25,334 bases of DNA from JAAYKS01 sp964479435 (lineage in GTDB: Bacteria; Bacillota; Clostridia; Saccharofermentanales; UBA5734), in assembly GCA_964479435.1 (NCBI GenBank), contig CAYZME010000024.1, positions 1-25,334 of the forward strand, written 5' to 3'. Made by a program: the position numbers and the translations under genes. Under the pieces are notes generated by a model. It was given only the letters and a program-made list of their open reading frames with translations. It searched no databases and was not told the origin of the DNA. Position 1 is the first letter of the stretch. Every line of letters begins with the position of its first letter. Positions 7,649 to 18,009 of this stretch are shown here, in pieces.

Positions 7649-8187
7649 TCGATCATTTCCAATGGCTTTCGCCGGTAGGGGCCGACATACCGCAGCAGCG
7701 CCGCGACCGGCAAAGCAAGAGCACCGTTGAGGGCGATGAGCGGTACGAGAATACGGATGACAATATGACTCAGACTATACGGATTGCGTACGAGGTCTGA
7801 GAGCACGGGGAACAACCAGGAAAGAACATAGACGGCGGTGTGGAACCCAATCGTCCCGACCGCGACGACAGCGGGCGCTACAAGCAGAGGACGGCGTGGA
7901 AAGGCCCGCATCAACATGGATGGCAGCATACCATTGAGCATCAACAGCAACATTCCCAGTCCCAGGAGGCGGCCGGACTGCGCGTCGAGCAGAAAGCCGC
8001 AACACAAACCGATGATCGCGCCTTCTTTTTCTCCATATAAGAACCCCGCGGCCATCGTCAGAATCAGGGTCAGGTCGGGGCGAACGCCCGCGACGAGCAT
8101 GGTGGACGGCCATGAGGTCTGCAGTATGACCGCCATGACGATATAGATGAGATAAACCATGACTTTTCGGATTCGCGATCGATTCAT
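7645..8187 (-). CDS. mreD: Rod shape-determining protein MreD
   Basis: 180 residues, strongly hydrophobic, with about five or six membrane helices. The N-terminal YLIYIVMAVILQTSW, then RPDLTLILTMAAGFLYGEKEG and GLCCGFLLDAQSG, are typical of the MreD family (the G-x-x-x-G-x-x-x-D type motif). It is an inner component of the elongasome, between MreC and PBP2/RodA. It overlaps both mreC upstream and mrdA downstream by ATGA, so the three are translationally coupled. Length is normal. Confidence 0.9.
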   Translation of the reverse strand: MNRSRIRKVMVYLIYIVMAVILQTSWPSTMLVAGVRPDLTLILTMAAGFLYGEKEGAIIGLCCGFLLDAQSGRLLGLGMLLLMLNGMLPSMLMRAFPRRPLLVAPAVVAVGTIGFHTAVYVLSWLFPVLSDLVRNPYSLSHIVIRILVPLIALNGALALPVAALLRYVGPYRRKPLEMIE

Positions 8188-9080
8188 GGCGCGACTTCCT
8201 TGCCCATCATCACAAATAACGTATCAAGGGAGTGAAAATCAATATAGGGTGCCAGAATCGCGGAACGTTCAAGCGAAGACGCGTCCTCGTCGACGGACAG
8301 GATTTCTCCGATGGGGATGCCGGCGGGGAATATTCCGCCAAGCCCGCTGGTCACAAGCTGATCGCCGACGCGGATGGCGGACCCGGCCGGAATGTGATCG
8401 ACACGGCACAAACCGGCTTTTTTGAGCAAAACGTCCCCCCGGACTCGTACGATCGCGCCTTCGCTGCGCACAATCCGCGCCGAAGCGGCAAAGCCTTCGG
8501 CCGTCAACGGCAAGACTTTGCCGGATACATAGTCCGTCGACCACACACGTCCGGCCAGATTCGATTGGGCATCCAGGACCGGGAAACCGGTGTTTTCTGT
8601 GACGTTGACCCCGTCACGAATGCCGACATCCAGTTTGAGCACATCGAACAACGTCCCCTGTTCTTCCGTGAGGATGCGGCCGGCGATCACCACATAATCG
8701 GCAAAATCCTCCTTGATTTGAAACGCCGACTTCAATTCCTCGTATCGCCGCCCGTTTTCGACCAGGGCGTTTACCTGGCGGCGCAACGCTGCGTTTTCTT
8801 CTTCGAGCCGCGCGTTCTCCGCCTGGATCTCCTGAGCGGCCACCATCCGGCGGCGGAAATCGGCGACACTTGACCATGCGTTGGAGAAGCCGTTGTAAAT
8901 TGGATCCAGCAAAAAGGAGATCGGCGAAGAGATCTTATGCAACGGGCTCCCCGGGATCGAAGACAAGATGATCATCGACAACAAAGCGAGGACAATCAGG
9001 ACGGTTCGTACGATCCGATTGGTTTTCCTTTTCTTTTCGCTGGCCATCGCTGCTGTCTTCCCCTTGCCGTTCTCGGCCAC
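8184..9080 (-). CDS. mreC: Rod shape-determining protein MreC
   Basis: 298 residues. A basic N-terminus (KKRKTNR) is followed by one membrane helix (TVLIVLALLSMIILSSIPG), then a coiled coil (about residues 75-115, with ENARLEEENAALRRQV) and the beta-rich extracytoplasmic domain with VTENTGFPVLDAQSNLAGRV and DQLVTSGLGGIFPAGIPIG, the family signature near the C-terminus. MreC scaffolds the elongasome and activates PBP2. The GTG start at 9080 follows a weak GGTGA; an ATG at 9047 would remove 11 residues and is possible. Its own promoter lies at 9103-9131. In most Bacillota mreB lies just upstream; here radC does. Confidence 0.92.
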   Translation of the reverse strand: MAENGKGKTAAMASEKKRKTNRIVRTVLIVLALLSMIILSSIPGSPLHKISSPISFLLDPIYNGFSNAWSSVADFRRRMVAAQEIQAENARLEEENAALRRQVNALVENGRRYEELKSAFQIKEDFADYVVIAGRILTEEQGTLFDVLKLDVGIRDGVNVTENTGFPVLDAQSNLAGRVWSTDYVSGKVLPLTAEGFAASARIVRSEGAIVRVRGDVLLKKAGLCRVDHIPAGSAIRVGDQLVTSGLGGIFPAGIPIGEILSVDEDASSLERSAILAPYIDFHSLDTLFVMMGKEVAP

Positions 9081-9102
9081 ATCATTTCACCGGTGTAAGC
9101 AG

Positions 9103-9131
9103 ATCATACTGTAACGATGCAACCGATTCAA
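9103..9131 (-). promoter_or_regulatory. Sigma-A-type promoter of mreC-mreD-mrdA
   Basis: The minus strand reads TTGAAT, 17 bases, TATGAT (4/6 and 5/6 matches) in the 66-base gap between the radC stop and mreC. The predicted start is near 9096, about 16 bases before the GTG codon, which supports the GTG start. Confidence 0.55.
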
Positions 9132-9146
9132 TTCGACGGGCGTATC

Positions 9147-9854
9147 TTACATCAGCCCGCGTCGTTTTAGACTGACCTGTCCGCCTGTGGCAATCACCAG
9201 GTGATCGAGCACACGGATGCCGATCATTTCTCCGGCCTGAACCATGCGGCCTGTACTCTCGGCATCTTCCCGGCTGGGCTCAGGGTCGCCGCTGGGGTGG
9301 TTATGAGCGAGGATGACAGAAGACGCGTTGGCTTTGATCACCTCGCGAAAAAGATCGCGCGGGCTCACCACCGCCGCGAAAAGACCGCCTTCTGAGACCC
9401 GTATCGTTCGTATCACGCGATTGCGTACGTCTAGGCACACTACACGCAGCTCTTCCCGCGGGAGATGAGCCATCTCGCGCGTGAGCATGCCCGCGACATC
9501 CTCGGGGCAGTCAATCCGGGTCCGTCGCGAAGTATCGTGCGGCAATCCGGAACGCTTTCCCAGCTCAACGGCCGCGACCAACTGTATCGACTTGACGCGC
9601 CCAATGCCGGGAATCGCCGATAACTCCTCGATGGTGGCGTCGTTCAAGAACGCCAGCCCGCGCCCGGCTACATCGAGATCGAGTACGCGGTGAGCCAAAT
9701 CCAGCGAACTCTCCCCCGCCCGCCCGCTGCGGATGAGAATCGATAGCAATTCCGCATCGGATAAGGCGGAAGCGCCCAGGCGTTCGAGGCGCTCATACGG
9801 TCGCTGTTTTTCAGGGATGTCTTTGATCCGGCGTTTGATTGTTTGTTGCGTCAT
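9147..9854 (-). CDS. radC: RadC-family JAB1/MPN domain protein
   Basis: 235 residues. An N-terminal helix-hairpin-helix-like region (SAIPGIGRVKSIQLVAAVELG) is followed by the JAMM metal-binding motif HNHPSGDPEPSREDAEST in the C-terminal half, complete with both His and the Asp. The biochemical role of RadC is unsettled; a direct DNA-repair function is not well supported. The ATG at 9854 is chosen for GGAGG 6 bases upstream and for the family-typical start (RIKDIPEKQRPYERL). It overlaps the end of maf by 44 bases. maf-radC-mre is a common gene order in Bacillota. Confidence 0.93.
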   Translation of the reverse strand: MTQQTIKRRIKDIPEKQRPYERLERLGASALSDAELLSILIRSGRAGESSLDLAHRVLDLDVAGRGLAFLNDATIEELSAIPGIGRVKSIQLVAAVELGKRSGLPHDTSRRTRIDCPEDVAGMLTREMAHLPREELRVVCLDVRNRVIRTIRVSEGGLFAAVVSPRDLFREVIKANASSVILAHNHPSGDPEPSREDAESTGRMVQAGEMIGIRVLDHLVIATGGQVSLKRRGLM

Positions 9855-10513
9855 ACGTTCCTCCCGATCGGGTTTTTTGTTTGCACAACAAATGATCGGC
9901 AAGTTTTACGTGTGAACCGGCAGATTGTCCGTAGCGTTTGATCATGCGAAGCAGACGGCAAACCGGTAATCCGACTACATTCTGATAACAGCCGCGGATT
10001 CGCAAAACCCATGCGGACGGCAACTCCTGAATTCCATACGCGCCCGCTTTGTCCATTGGCTTTCCCGACGCGACGTATGACTCGATCTGCCGCGTGGTCA
10101 AGGCGGCAAAACGGATGCGGGTCCGTTCAACCTGGGTATGAATGATTCCCTGCCGGCTCGAGGCCAGAGAAACCGCTGTCAACACGTGGTGCCACCGTCC
10201 CGAAAGGGTTCGCAACATGGCCTTGGCCTCTTGCGCGTCGGCCGGTTTGCCGAGGCGCCGGCGACCGCGCACAACGATGGTATCGGCCGTCACCACGAAG
10301 CAGTCCGCGCCTTCCTCATAACGGCGGAGAAACGCGCGGCATTTTGCCGCGGACACACGCGCGACAAAGCGGCGATGCGTGAATGAATTTCGGATCGACG
10401 CTTCGTCGAAAGGGTTGTCTACCGCCCGGAATCCATCGGAACCGAACAGACAGGCAAAAATCTGACGCCGCCGCGGAGAAGCGGAGGCCAGGATGATCTC
10501 GTCGGGAACCCCG

Positions 10514-10527
<14 letters not shown>
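9811..10527 (-). CDS. maf: Maf nucleoside-triphosphate pyrophosphatase
   Basis: 238 residues. Maf enzymes hydrolyse non-canonical or excess (d)NTPs to monophosphate and pyrophosphate and are linked to septum regulation. Seen: the P-loop-like IILASASPRRRQI near the start, FVVTADTIV (metal/base-binding Asp), MDKAGAYGIQE, and the final core motif NVVGLPV. After this core the protein runs about 50 residues longer than usual Maf proteins, with a basic tail that overlaps the start of radC by 44 bases. The start at 10527 lies 14 bases inside the asnS end; no strong ribosome site, so translational coupling is likely. Confidence 0.9.
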
Positions 10528-11908
<1,381 letters not shown>

Positions 11909-11946
11909 TTGCGCATCCTCCCGTTCCAGTTTGCAGCCCGGTTATT

Positions 11947-12447
11947 TTATTTTCCGCAACAATGCTTGAATTTCTTCCCACTGCCGCAGGAGCAAGGGTC
12001 ATTACGGCCGGGATGGGTGCGGACCGCCATGCGGGATAAACGGAAATCTTTGGCAATCTCCCGGCGCCGTTCCGGAGGCAAAACATGCTCCCAGGCGGGC
12101 AACTCGACCAGCCAATCCGCTTTGGCTTCATGCATATTCCACAAAAGTTTCTCGTAATCCGCGTCCAGGGTGACCGGCGTATTGTCATTCAGGTTTTCTA
12201 GATCCAGCGGTTGTTTTAGGCTGGCATGAATGCCATCCAGAAAGCCCGCGAAGATCACCATTTCTCCGGAAAAGCCGAGCTGATCAGCCAACTCGTTTGC
12301 CGGTGCGGAAAGGACTTCGGGATACGCCGCAAGTACGCGGCTGTAGGCCTCCGTCTCCAACGCGTAATAACGTTCCATCATTTTATCGACTGCCTGGGGA
12401 TCATCCTCCGCAGCCAATTGTTCATTCCACGCTTGATAGTAGCCCAT
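11947..12447 (-). CDS. SEC-C metal-binding motif protein
   Basis: A 166-residue cytoplasmic protein whose last 21 residues form a SEC-C zinc-binding motif (GRNDPCSCGSGKKFKHCC), like the SecA C-terminus. The region before is acidic and helical (DDPQAVDKMMERYYALE; SGEMVIFAGFLDGIHASL) with no recognised catalytic motif. Proteins of this layout are common in Clostridia, with unknown function; the motif may bind SecB-like partners or ribosomes, as for SecA. The ATG at 12447 is preferred (AGGAG 8 bases upstream) to a GTG three codons earlier. It sits 32 bases after the icd stop in the same direction. Confidence 0.85.
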   Translation of the reverse strand: MGYYQAWNEQLAAEDDPQAVDKMMERYYALETEAYSRVLAAYPEVLSAPANELADQLGFSGEMVIFAGFLDGIHASLKQPLDLENLNDNTPVTLDADYEKLLWNMHEAKADWLVELPAWEHVLPPERRREIAKDFRLSRMAVRTHPGRNDPCSCGSGKKFKHCCGK

Positions 12448-12479
12448 CGTTTTCACTCCTGACTGTATACCTTGTGTCG

Positions 12480-13682
12480 TTAGATTTGAATCTGCGCGGC
12501 GATGCGCTGCAAAAACGCGCCGGAGTCGAGCACGGTCACATCGGGACCGGTCGCCATCGCGGCCAAGTCACCTGTCATCTGCCCTTGCGCGATGGTTCGC
12601 AATGTCATTTGCTCAACCTGTTTCGCAAACGAAACCAAATCCGCCAAGCCGTCCATTTCGGCGCGGCGCGCCAGTGCGCCCGTCCAGGCGAACAAAGTCG
12701 CCACTGGATTGGTAGAAGTTTTTTCGCCGCGGAGGTAGCGATGGTAATGGCGTGTCACGGTCCCGTGCGCAGCTTCGAACTCGTATACGCCATCGGGCGA
12801 AACCAGCACCGACGTCATCATCGACAGACTGCCGTTCGCCGAAGCGAGCATGTCGGACATCACGTCGCCGTCGTAATTTTTACACGCCCATAAAAACCCG
12901 CCGTCAGACTTGACGACACGGGCCACCACATCGTCGATCAATGTGTAAAAATACGATAACCCTGCCGCGGTAAAACGCGCCTTGAACTCATTTTCATAAA
13001 TCTCGGCAAACAAATCTTTAAACCGGTGATCGTAAATTTTTGAGATGGTGTCTTTGGCGCCAAACCAGACATCCTGCCTGGAATCCAGGGCGAAGGTAAA
13101 GCATGCGCGCGCAAAACTGCGGATCGAATGATCCATATTGTGCATCCCCATCACAATGCCCGCATCCGCGAACTCATGGATCATCTGCGTTTCGGTCGTA
13201 CCGTCCGCATAGGTGACCTGTAATTCCACGCGGGCAGGTCGGTCGATCTTCATTTCAACGCCTTTGTATATATCTCCGTACGCGTGTCGGGCAATCGTAA
13301 TGGGTTTCTTCCAGGTCTTCACAACCGGATCCATTCCCGCCACCATGATCGGCGCCCGAAAAACCGTGCCATCCAAAAAGGCGCGGATCGTGGCATTGGG
13401 GCTCTTCCACATTTCTTTGAGGTGAAACTCCTCGACACGGGCCGCGTTGGGCGTAATGGTCGCGCACTTGACCGCGACCCCCAATTGGCGGGTTCTTGCG
13501 GCGGCATCGATCGTCACTTGATCGTCCGTTTGGTCCCGATGCGGCAACCCCAGATCAAAATATTCCGTCTTCAGATCGACAAACGGCAACAAAACCGTCT
13601 CCTTGACCTGTTGCCAGATCACGCGCGTCATTTCGTCTCCGTCCATCTCGACCAAAGGTGTTTTCATCGGTATCCGCTTCAT
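12480..13682 (-). CDS. icd: NADP-dependent isocitrate dehydrogenase (eukaryote-like homodimeric type)
   Basis: 400 residues. Oxidative decarboxylation of isocitrate to 2-oxoglutarate with NADPH formation. The sequence matches the subfamily that includes mitochondrial/cytosolic IDH rather than E. coli Icd: KTPLVEMDGDEMTRVIW at the start, the substrate loop SPNATIR, GMHNMDHSIRSFARACF, YDHRFKDLFAEIY, the metal-binding NYDGDVMSDMLA, and EAAHGTVTRHYHRYLRG with the NADP-contacting His/Arg. The ATG at 13682 has GGAGG 7 bases upstream. Its products are both used by the GdhA encoded at 3364-4701. It follows holA by 71 bases. Confidence 0.95.
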   Translation of the reverse strand: MKRIPMKTPLVEMDGDEMTRVIWQQVKETVLLPFVDLKTEYFDLGLPHRDQTDDQVTIDAAARTRQLGVAVKCATITPNAARVEEFHLKEMWKSPNATIRAFLDGTVFRAPIMVAGMDPVVKTWKKPITIARHAYGDIYKGVEMKIDRPARVELQVTYADGTTETQMIHEFADAGIVMGMHNMDHSIRSFARACFTFALDSRQDVWFGAKDTISKIYDHRFKDLFAEIYENEFKARFTAAGLSYFYTLIDDVVARVVKSDGGFLWACKNYDGDVMSDMLASANGSLSMMTSVLVSPDGVYEFEAAHGTVTRHYHRYLRGEKTSTNPVATLFAWTGALARRAEMDGLADLVSFAKQVEQMTLRTIAQGQMTGDLAAMATGPDVTVLDSGAFLQRIAAQIQI

Positions 13683-13753
13683 CGTCTGTCCTCCCGTCAT
13701 TTATGCGTCCTCAACTCGCAAAATATTATGGGGCGTGCCTGTGCGCAAGTCAA

Positions 13754-14854
13754 TCATCCCGCAAACAGGGAGCACGCCGATACAACCAGCGTCTCCAAAG
13801 CCAACAGATCCGCCATCCGTCCGCTTTTGGCCGCGACATCGTTTTTATGGCATTGATGATATAAAGCTTCCAAGGGGTCGATGGCCACTTTGCGGGTTTG
13901 TGTACGCAAACGCGAGGCGACAAAGGGCGGGATGCCTGCCGTAGACGCCAATTCCGCATCGGATCGCGCGTCGTGCGCGATGATTAAATTCCGCAGATGC
14001 CGCGCCAAAAGAAAGCGTATCAGCGTCGTGGGCTCTTTGCGAAACAGAAGCGCCTGTAACAACTCGACCGCGCGCCCGCTATTGCCGGCCGCGATCGCAT
14101 CGGTCAAATCAAAGATTCCGCCGCGGATATCTTGTATACACAGCGCGTCCACAAGTTCCAGATCGATCGTCTGCCGACCGCTACCCGCGCAATATAAAAG
14201 CAACTTGTCGCATTCCGAGCGGATGGCGCGCATGGACGCGTCACAGCGGTCGACCAGGCTCTCGGCGGCCCGTCGCTCGATCCGCACCCCTTGCCGCTGG
14301 CACAGACCCGTCAGCCATTTCACCAGCTCGGGTGGTTTTTGGCGTTCGAAAATGGCCAGAATGCCGTGGTTGTAAATGGCATCCATCAAGAGCTTCTGGC
14401 GTCGGTCGATTTTTTCTTCCCAAAAAACAAAGCAGACGCCATCCGCCAATCGCTGTAAAAAGTCGATCAGCTCTCTGTTTTTGTCCTGTGTCCGCTCACG
14501 CGTATCCTCCGCGGCTGCGGCAGGCGTGTCTGGCTGCGCCTGCCTGCCGCTTTTGGCGGCAAATAAACCCGAATTGCGGACCACAACCAGGCGGCGTGGG
14601 GAGGCAAAGGCAGGGGTTGCCGCTTCGCGTCGCAAGCGCTCGAGACTAGGTGGGGAGACGCGCGATGACCCATCCAGGTGTACACAATCCACCGCTTCAA
14701 AGCCTGGCTGGAGAGACGCCACTTTGATGGATTGCATCAGGTTCTCGGCCAGAAAATCTTCCTCTCCTGACAGCACATACAATTTTTCCAATTGCCCCTG
14801 GCGCAATTGGCTCTTCACCGTGTTGAAATCAAGGGGCTTTTGCTGTTTTCTCAA
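13754..14854 (-). CDS. holA: DNA polymerase III delta subunit (clamp-loader)
   Basis: 366 residues, opening the beta clamp within the clamp-loader complex. Seen: the family start LDFNTVKSQLRQGQLEKLYVLSGEEDFL (positions not exceeding the first 30 residues), the AAA-like core with LQRLADGVCFVFWEEK, a helical middle ending RIERRAAESLVDRC, and the C-terminal collar ALLFRKEPTTLIRFLLARHLRNL. The TTG at 14854 is chosen because GGAGG ends 9 bases upstream, overlapping the comEC stop; an upstream in-frame ATG at 14905 has no ribosome site and would overlap comEC by 46 bases. An Ala/Asp/Arg-rich insertion (about residues 105-130) is longer than usual. Confidence 0.9.
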   Translation of the reverse strand: MRKQQKPLDFNTVKSQLRQGQLEKLYVLSGEEDFLAENLMQSIKVASLQPGFEAVDCVHLDGSSRVSPPSLERLRREAATPAFASPRRLVVVRNSGLFAAKSGRQAQPDTPAAAAEDTRERTQDKNRELIDFLQRLADGVCFVFWEEKIDRRQKLLMDAIYNHGILAIFERQKPPELVKWLTGLCQRQGVRIERRAAESLVDRCDASMRAIRSECDKLLLYCAGSGRQTIDLELVDALCIQDIRGGIFDLTDAIAAGNSGRAVELLQALLFRKEPTTLIRFLLARHLRNLIIAHDARSDAELASTAGIPPFVASRLRTQTRKVAIDPLEALYHQCHKNDVAAKSGRMADLLALETLVVSACSLFAG

Positions 14855-14859
14855 GCTGT

Positions 14860-17232
14860 CTATCCTCCGAGCATACGGGTCATGGAGAGGTGATTTTTGC
14901 GCCATGTGAGAATTATGGAACCATCTTTGTCTGTCCGTAGAATAGCGATCCCGCGCTCGCGCAACCGCTGTAGTGTCTCATCCGCCGGATGTCCATACGT
15001 GTTCTTCCCCACACTGATGATCGCCGTCTCTGGCAAAACCGCGTCGAGGAAACCGGACCCCGTCGCCGTTTTGGAACCGTGGTGCCCCACACGCAACACA
15101 TCGACATCGGTCAGTCTGCCTACGCGCAATAAGTGCTCTTCTGTTTCCAAGCCCGCGTCGCCGGTCATCAGGAGTGAAAAACCTGCTTGTGCCAGCCGCG
15201 TGACCAGCGAGCCCTCGTTGCCTGGCAACGCCCCCGACTGGGGGTGTAAAATGTCAATCCGTGTCGCTCCGGCCAGCTCCAGGCTGTCTCCTGACCGCAA
15301 TTGTAACACACGGATTCTTTTTCCCGCGGCCAGCACCGTTACTTTTTCGGTCAGGTCTTCCGCATCCCCGGGAAGCGGCATTTGGGTATCGCCGACGCAG
15401 AGTGTACCGATTGGGAAACGTTGCGCGACCGCCTCGAACCCGCCTGCGTGGTCGGCATGCCCATGGGTCAAAAGACAGCAGTCGATCCTGCGTACGCCAT
15501 ACCAATCCAACATCGGCACGACCACATCGCGCCCGGCTGTCTCTGTCCCGCAATCTATCAACATCGTAAAACCACCGCGCGTTCGTATCAAAGTGCAATC
15601 ACCCTGGCCGACATCCGCGAACACAATCAGCAAATCCGGGCGCTGGAAATACTGCAGGCCCCATTGTACAAGCAGAACAAAGGCAAACATCAACGCACAA
15701 CCACGGATGATTTGGCGATGGCGCCTGACACGGCAAGCCAGACTGCCCAAGAGCAACCAAATCGCGCAAGCAGCGAAAGGCGACCAGAAAGGAACCCCCA
15801 CACGCATCAACGCCCATCTCGCAGTGAGCATGACGAAACCGCGGATCCACCCGATCAGAGACGCGACCAGCCGCGCGAGCCAGGCGAAATGCCCCACAAA
15901 ACCCAAGACCCCGAGGAGGAGCGCGCAGGGAATCAGCACAGAAAACACGGGCATCAGGAAAAGCCAACCGGGGATGGAGACCAGCGAGACTGTTCGGGTT
16001 GCGCGCATCAAAACCGGCAACGACGCGATTTGCGCAAAACCAGACACCCGCACGGCGTCCCCTACGCGCGTCCGCTTAGAAGTGACCTTCCTTGAATCGA
16101 CAGCCAGCAGGATGCCGGCCGTCGCGCAGACGGACAGGAGAAATCCATCAGCACAAATTAGCCGGGGATGGATCCACATCAAAAGGATGGCGGCGGCCGA
16201 CAAGGAGCTGTACCCATCGGATCGGCGCATCAGCAGCGGACCCAGCCGCGCACACAACGCCATTGCCAAAGCTCTGCACACAGATGGGCGAAAACCCGTC
16301 AATGCCGCAAAAAGGGTCATCCAGACCCCATGCAAAATGAATTGCTTGCGCCTGCCGCGCCCCGAGGGGCCGACCAGCAGGCTGACGGGTGCTGTAGCCA
16401 GTGCCAGATGCGAGCCCGACACCGACAAAACATGCGCCATTCCCGTCAAGCGAAACCCTTCGCGCAGTTCGCTGCTGAGCCCGACCGTGTCCCCCCAGAC
16501 CACGGCAGCCAAAAAGTCGGCGTTTTCGTCGCCCACAGCAGAAAGGAGCGAGCGGTACAGCGCCTGCCGGATCCGCCAGAGCGCCCGCGGCAGCGACCAC
16601 ACCGGGGAGCGTTGCAAAACAGTAGGGGCCATGCCATGGAGTTGGCCGACCAACATCACATCCTGGCCTTGCAGCCATTGGGCTTCATCAAAACCGCCGG
16701 GACTGCTCGCGGGCCGCGGCCAACGGATGGAAACAAAACACCGTACCCGGTCCCCGCAGCCGATCTGCCCGACGGGCATGGTGATCCGCACGCGCATTCC
16801 GCCATCCAATCGCAAAATCATCCCTTCTCTGGCCTGCCCGTCGCCCGCCGCGTGAGGGAAAGACACCACCACCCCTTCCACCCATGCGGATGTGCCGGCC
16901 AGCGCGGCGGCCTGTACAAACTGGGGATCCAGGCGGAGCACGCGCCACCCCGCATACCAGACAGATGAAAAGATCAGTAACAGCAGGACGACGCGCCGCC
17001 TGCCGCTCGCAATCCGCGCCAGCTCCGGCCCGACAGAAGATATCCTGAAGTGTATCAACGCGCCGCCGGCCAAATAGATCACGGGAATCAACTCTAAAAA
17101 CACGACGGGCAGAGAACGCAGATTCGCCAGCCAGGCGTTGAGGCCCAACGCCGCCGCGACCAGAGGCAAAGGCCGCTTCCAGACGCCCACTTCCCCGCGC
17201 ACTCCGCTCCGCTTTGCCCGACCATACACCAC
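14860..17232 (-). CDS. comEC: ComEC/Rec2 DNA-uptake channel protein
   Basis: About 790 residues; polytopic membrane protein that passes single-stranded DNA into the cell during transformation. Domain order: N-terminal membrane helices with a DUF4131-type region, a Competence domain with about eight helices (start near GFRLTGMAHVLSVSGSHLAL), and a C-terminal metallo-beta-lactamase domain with FADVGQGDCTLI, THGHADHAGG (about residues 590-600), LLMTGDAG and LRVGHHGSKTATGSG, so all metal ligands are present. AGGAGG at 17239-17244 points to a start at one of three consecutive GTG codons (17235, 17232 or 17229); an ATG at 17253 has no site. No comEA is next to it. Natural competence is not shown by this gene alone. 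Confidence 0.92.
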   Translation of the reverse strand: MVYGRAKRSGVRGEVGVWKRPLPLVAAALGLNAWLANLRSLPVVFLELIPVIYLAGGALIHFRISSVGPELARIASGRRRVVLLLLIFSSVWYAGWRVLRLDPQFVQAAALAGTSAWVEGVVVSFPHAAGDGQAREGMILRLDGGMRVRITMPVGQIGCGDRVRCFVSIRWPRPASSPGGFDEAQWLQGQDVMLVGQLHGMAPTVLQRSPVWSLPRALWRIRQALYRSLLSAVGDENADFLAAVVWGDTVGLSSELREGFRLTGMAHVLSVSGSHLALATAPVSLLVGPSGRGRRKQFILHGVWMTLFAALTGFRPSVCRALAMALCARLGPLLMRRSDGYSSLSAAAILLMWIHPRLICADGFLLSVCATAGILLAVDSRKVTSKRTRVGDAVRVSGFAQIASLPVLMRATRTVSLVSIPGWLFLMPVFSVLIPCALLLGVLGFVGHFAWLARLVASLIGWIRGFVMLTARWALMRVGVPFWSPFAACAIWLLLGSLACRVRRHRQIIRGCALMFAFVLLVQWGLQYFQRPDLLIVFADVGQGDCTLIRTRGGFTMLIDCGTETAGRDVVVPMLDWYGVRRIDCCLLTHGHADHAGGFEAVAQRFPIGTLCVGDTQMPLPGDAEDLTEKVTVLAAGKRIRVLQLRSGDSLELAGATRIDILHPQSGALPGNEGSLVTRLAQAGFSLLMTGDAGLETEEHLLRVGRLTDVDVLRVGHHGSKTATGSGFLDAVLPETAIISVGKNTYGHPADETLQRLRERGIAILRTDKDGSIILTWRKNHLSMTRMLGG

Positions 17233-17303
17233 CACGCTCCTCCTGGCGCCCATTTTGTCACACAGTCGACAGGAGATCGCAGGTAGAAGCGTGCAAAAAA
17301 GAC

Positions 17304-17915
17304 CTATTGGGGGTGGGAACGGGCTTCCAGGCGCGCGGCGATCGCGTGCGCCAGTTCGGTCACGCCTTCTCCGCTTTGTGTCGAGACGATCATCGCGCCG
17401 GAATCGAATCCGGCGCGAGCCAGCCAGCTTTTGTGCCGGTGTAAACGCTGAAAGCGCGCGGCACGGCTCAGCTTGTCGGCTTTGTTGAAAATCGGTATAT
17501 AGTCAATATTTTGATCCTGTAAGAATCGCAGCATTAGTTGGTCCGAGGCGGTCGGCTCATGCCGGATATCCATGACGACGAGAGCCAAAGCGATCGGCCG
17601 ATCGCTTTGGAAGTAGGTATCCGCCAGTTTGGAGAACGTTTCGACTTGTTTTTTGGAGGCCTGCGCGTACCCGTAGCCGGGCAGATCCGCCAGCAGCAGC
17701 ACCTGCGGAATGCCATAATAGACCACCAGCCTGGTTTTCCCGGGTGTGCCACTGACGCGGGACAACCGCCGTTGTCCAGCCAGCGCGTTGACCAGCGAGG
17801 ATTTTCCCGAATTTGAACGTCCGGTCAGGACAATCTCAGGCAAATCTGTTTCTGGGCACGATTTTATGTCGGCCGCCACAGTCAGAAAGCGTAATTGGTG
17901 AAAATCTATATGCAT
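17304..17915 (-). CDS. ysxC: Ribosome-biogenesis GTPase YsxC/EngB
   Basis: A 203-residue essential-type GTPase acting in late 50S subunit assembly. All G motifs are visible: G1 GRSNSGKSS (residues about 32-40, with Ser where most have Val), G2 SGTPGKT, G3 LADLPGYGYAQASKK, G4 NKADK (TKxD is usual) and G5 STQSGEG. Length is normal. The ATG at 17915 follows AGGAG at a rather long 13 bases. It is the first gene of the long leftward block and faces away from the prs genes across a 94-base divergent intergenic region, in which no convincing promoter pair could be picked. Confidence 0.94.
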   Translation of the reverse strand: MHIDFHQLRFLTVAADIKSCPETDLPEIVLTGRSNSGKSSLVNALAGQRRLSRVSGTPGKTRLVVYYGIPQVLLLADLPGYGYAQASKKQVETFSKLADTYFQSDRPIALALVVMDIRHEPTASDQLMLRFLQDQNIDYIPIFNKADKLSRAARFQRLHRHKSWLARAGFDSGAMIVSTQSGEGVTELAHAIAARLEARSHPQ

Positions 17916-18009
17916 GCCGACGAAGCAACTCCTGTTTCTTATCCGAAGGAAAAGGCTTATACTTTAGACAGCGTGTCCACATTTTAACACAGCGAACAGG
18001 AGGAGCCCG

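Noticed and set aside
11909..11946. T-box or other riboswitch before asnS
   Set aside because: Only 38 bases separate asnS from the upstream gene; too short for a T-box and no structure seen.
14897..16855. 652-codon open frame on the plus strand
   Set aside because: It lies fully opposite comEC, whose motifs and membrane pattern are unmistakable; the product is Ser/Pro/Arg-rich with no domain. An antisense shadow of GC-biased codons.
17916..18009. Divergent promoters between ysxC and prs
   Set aside because: TATACT at 17958-17963 could be a -10 for prs, but no acceptable -35 is present, and no convincing box pair was found for ysxC. Promoters must exist but could not be placed.
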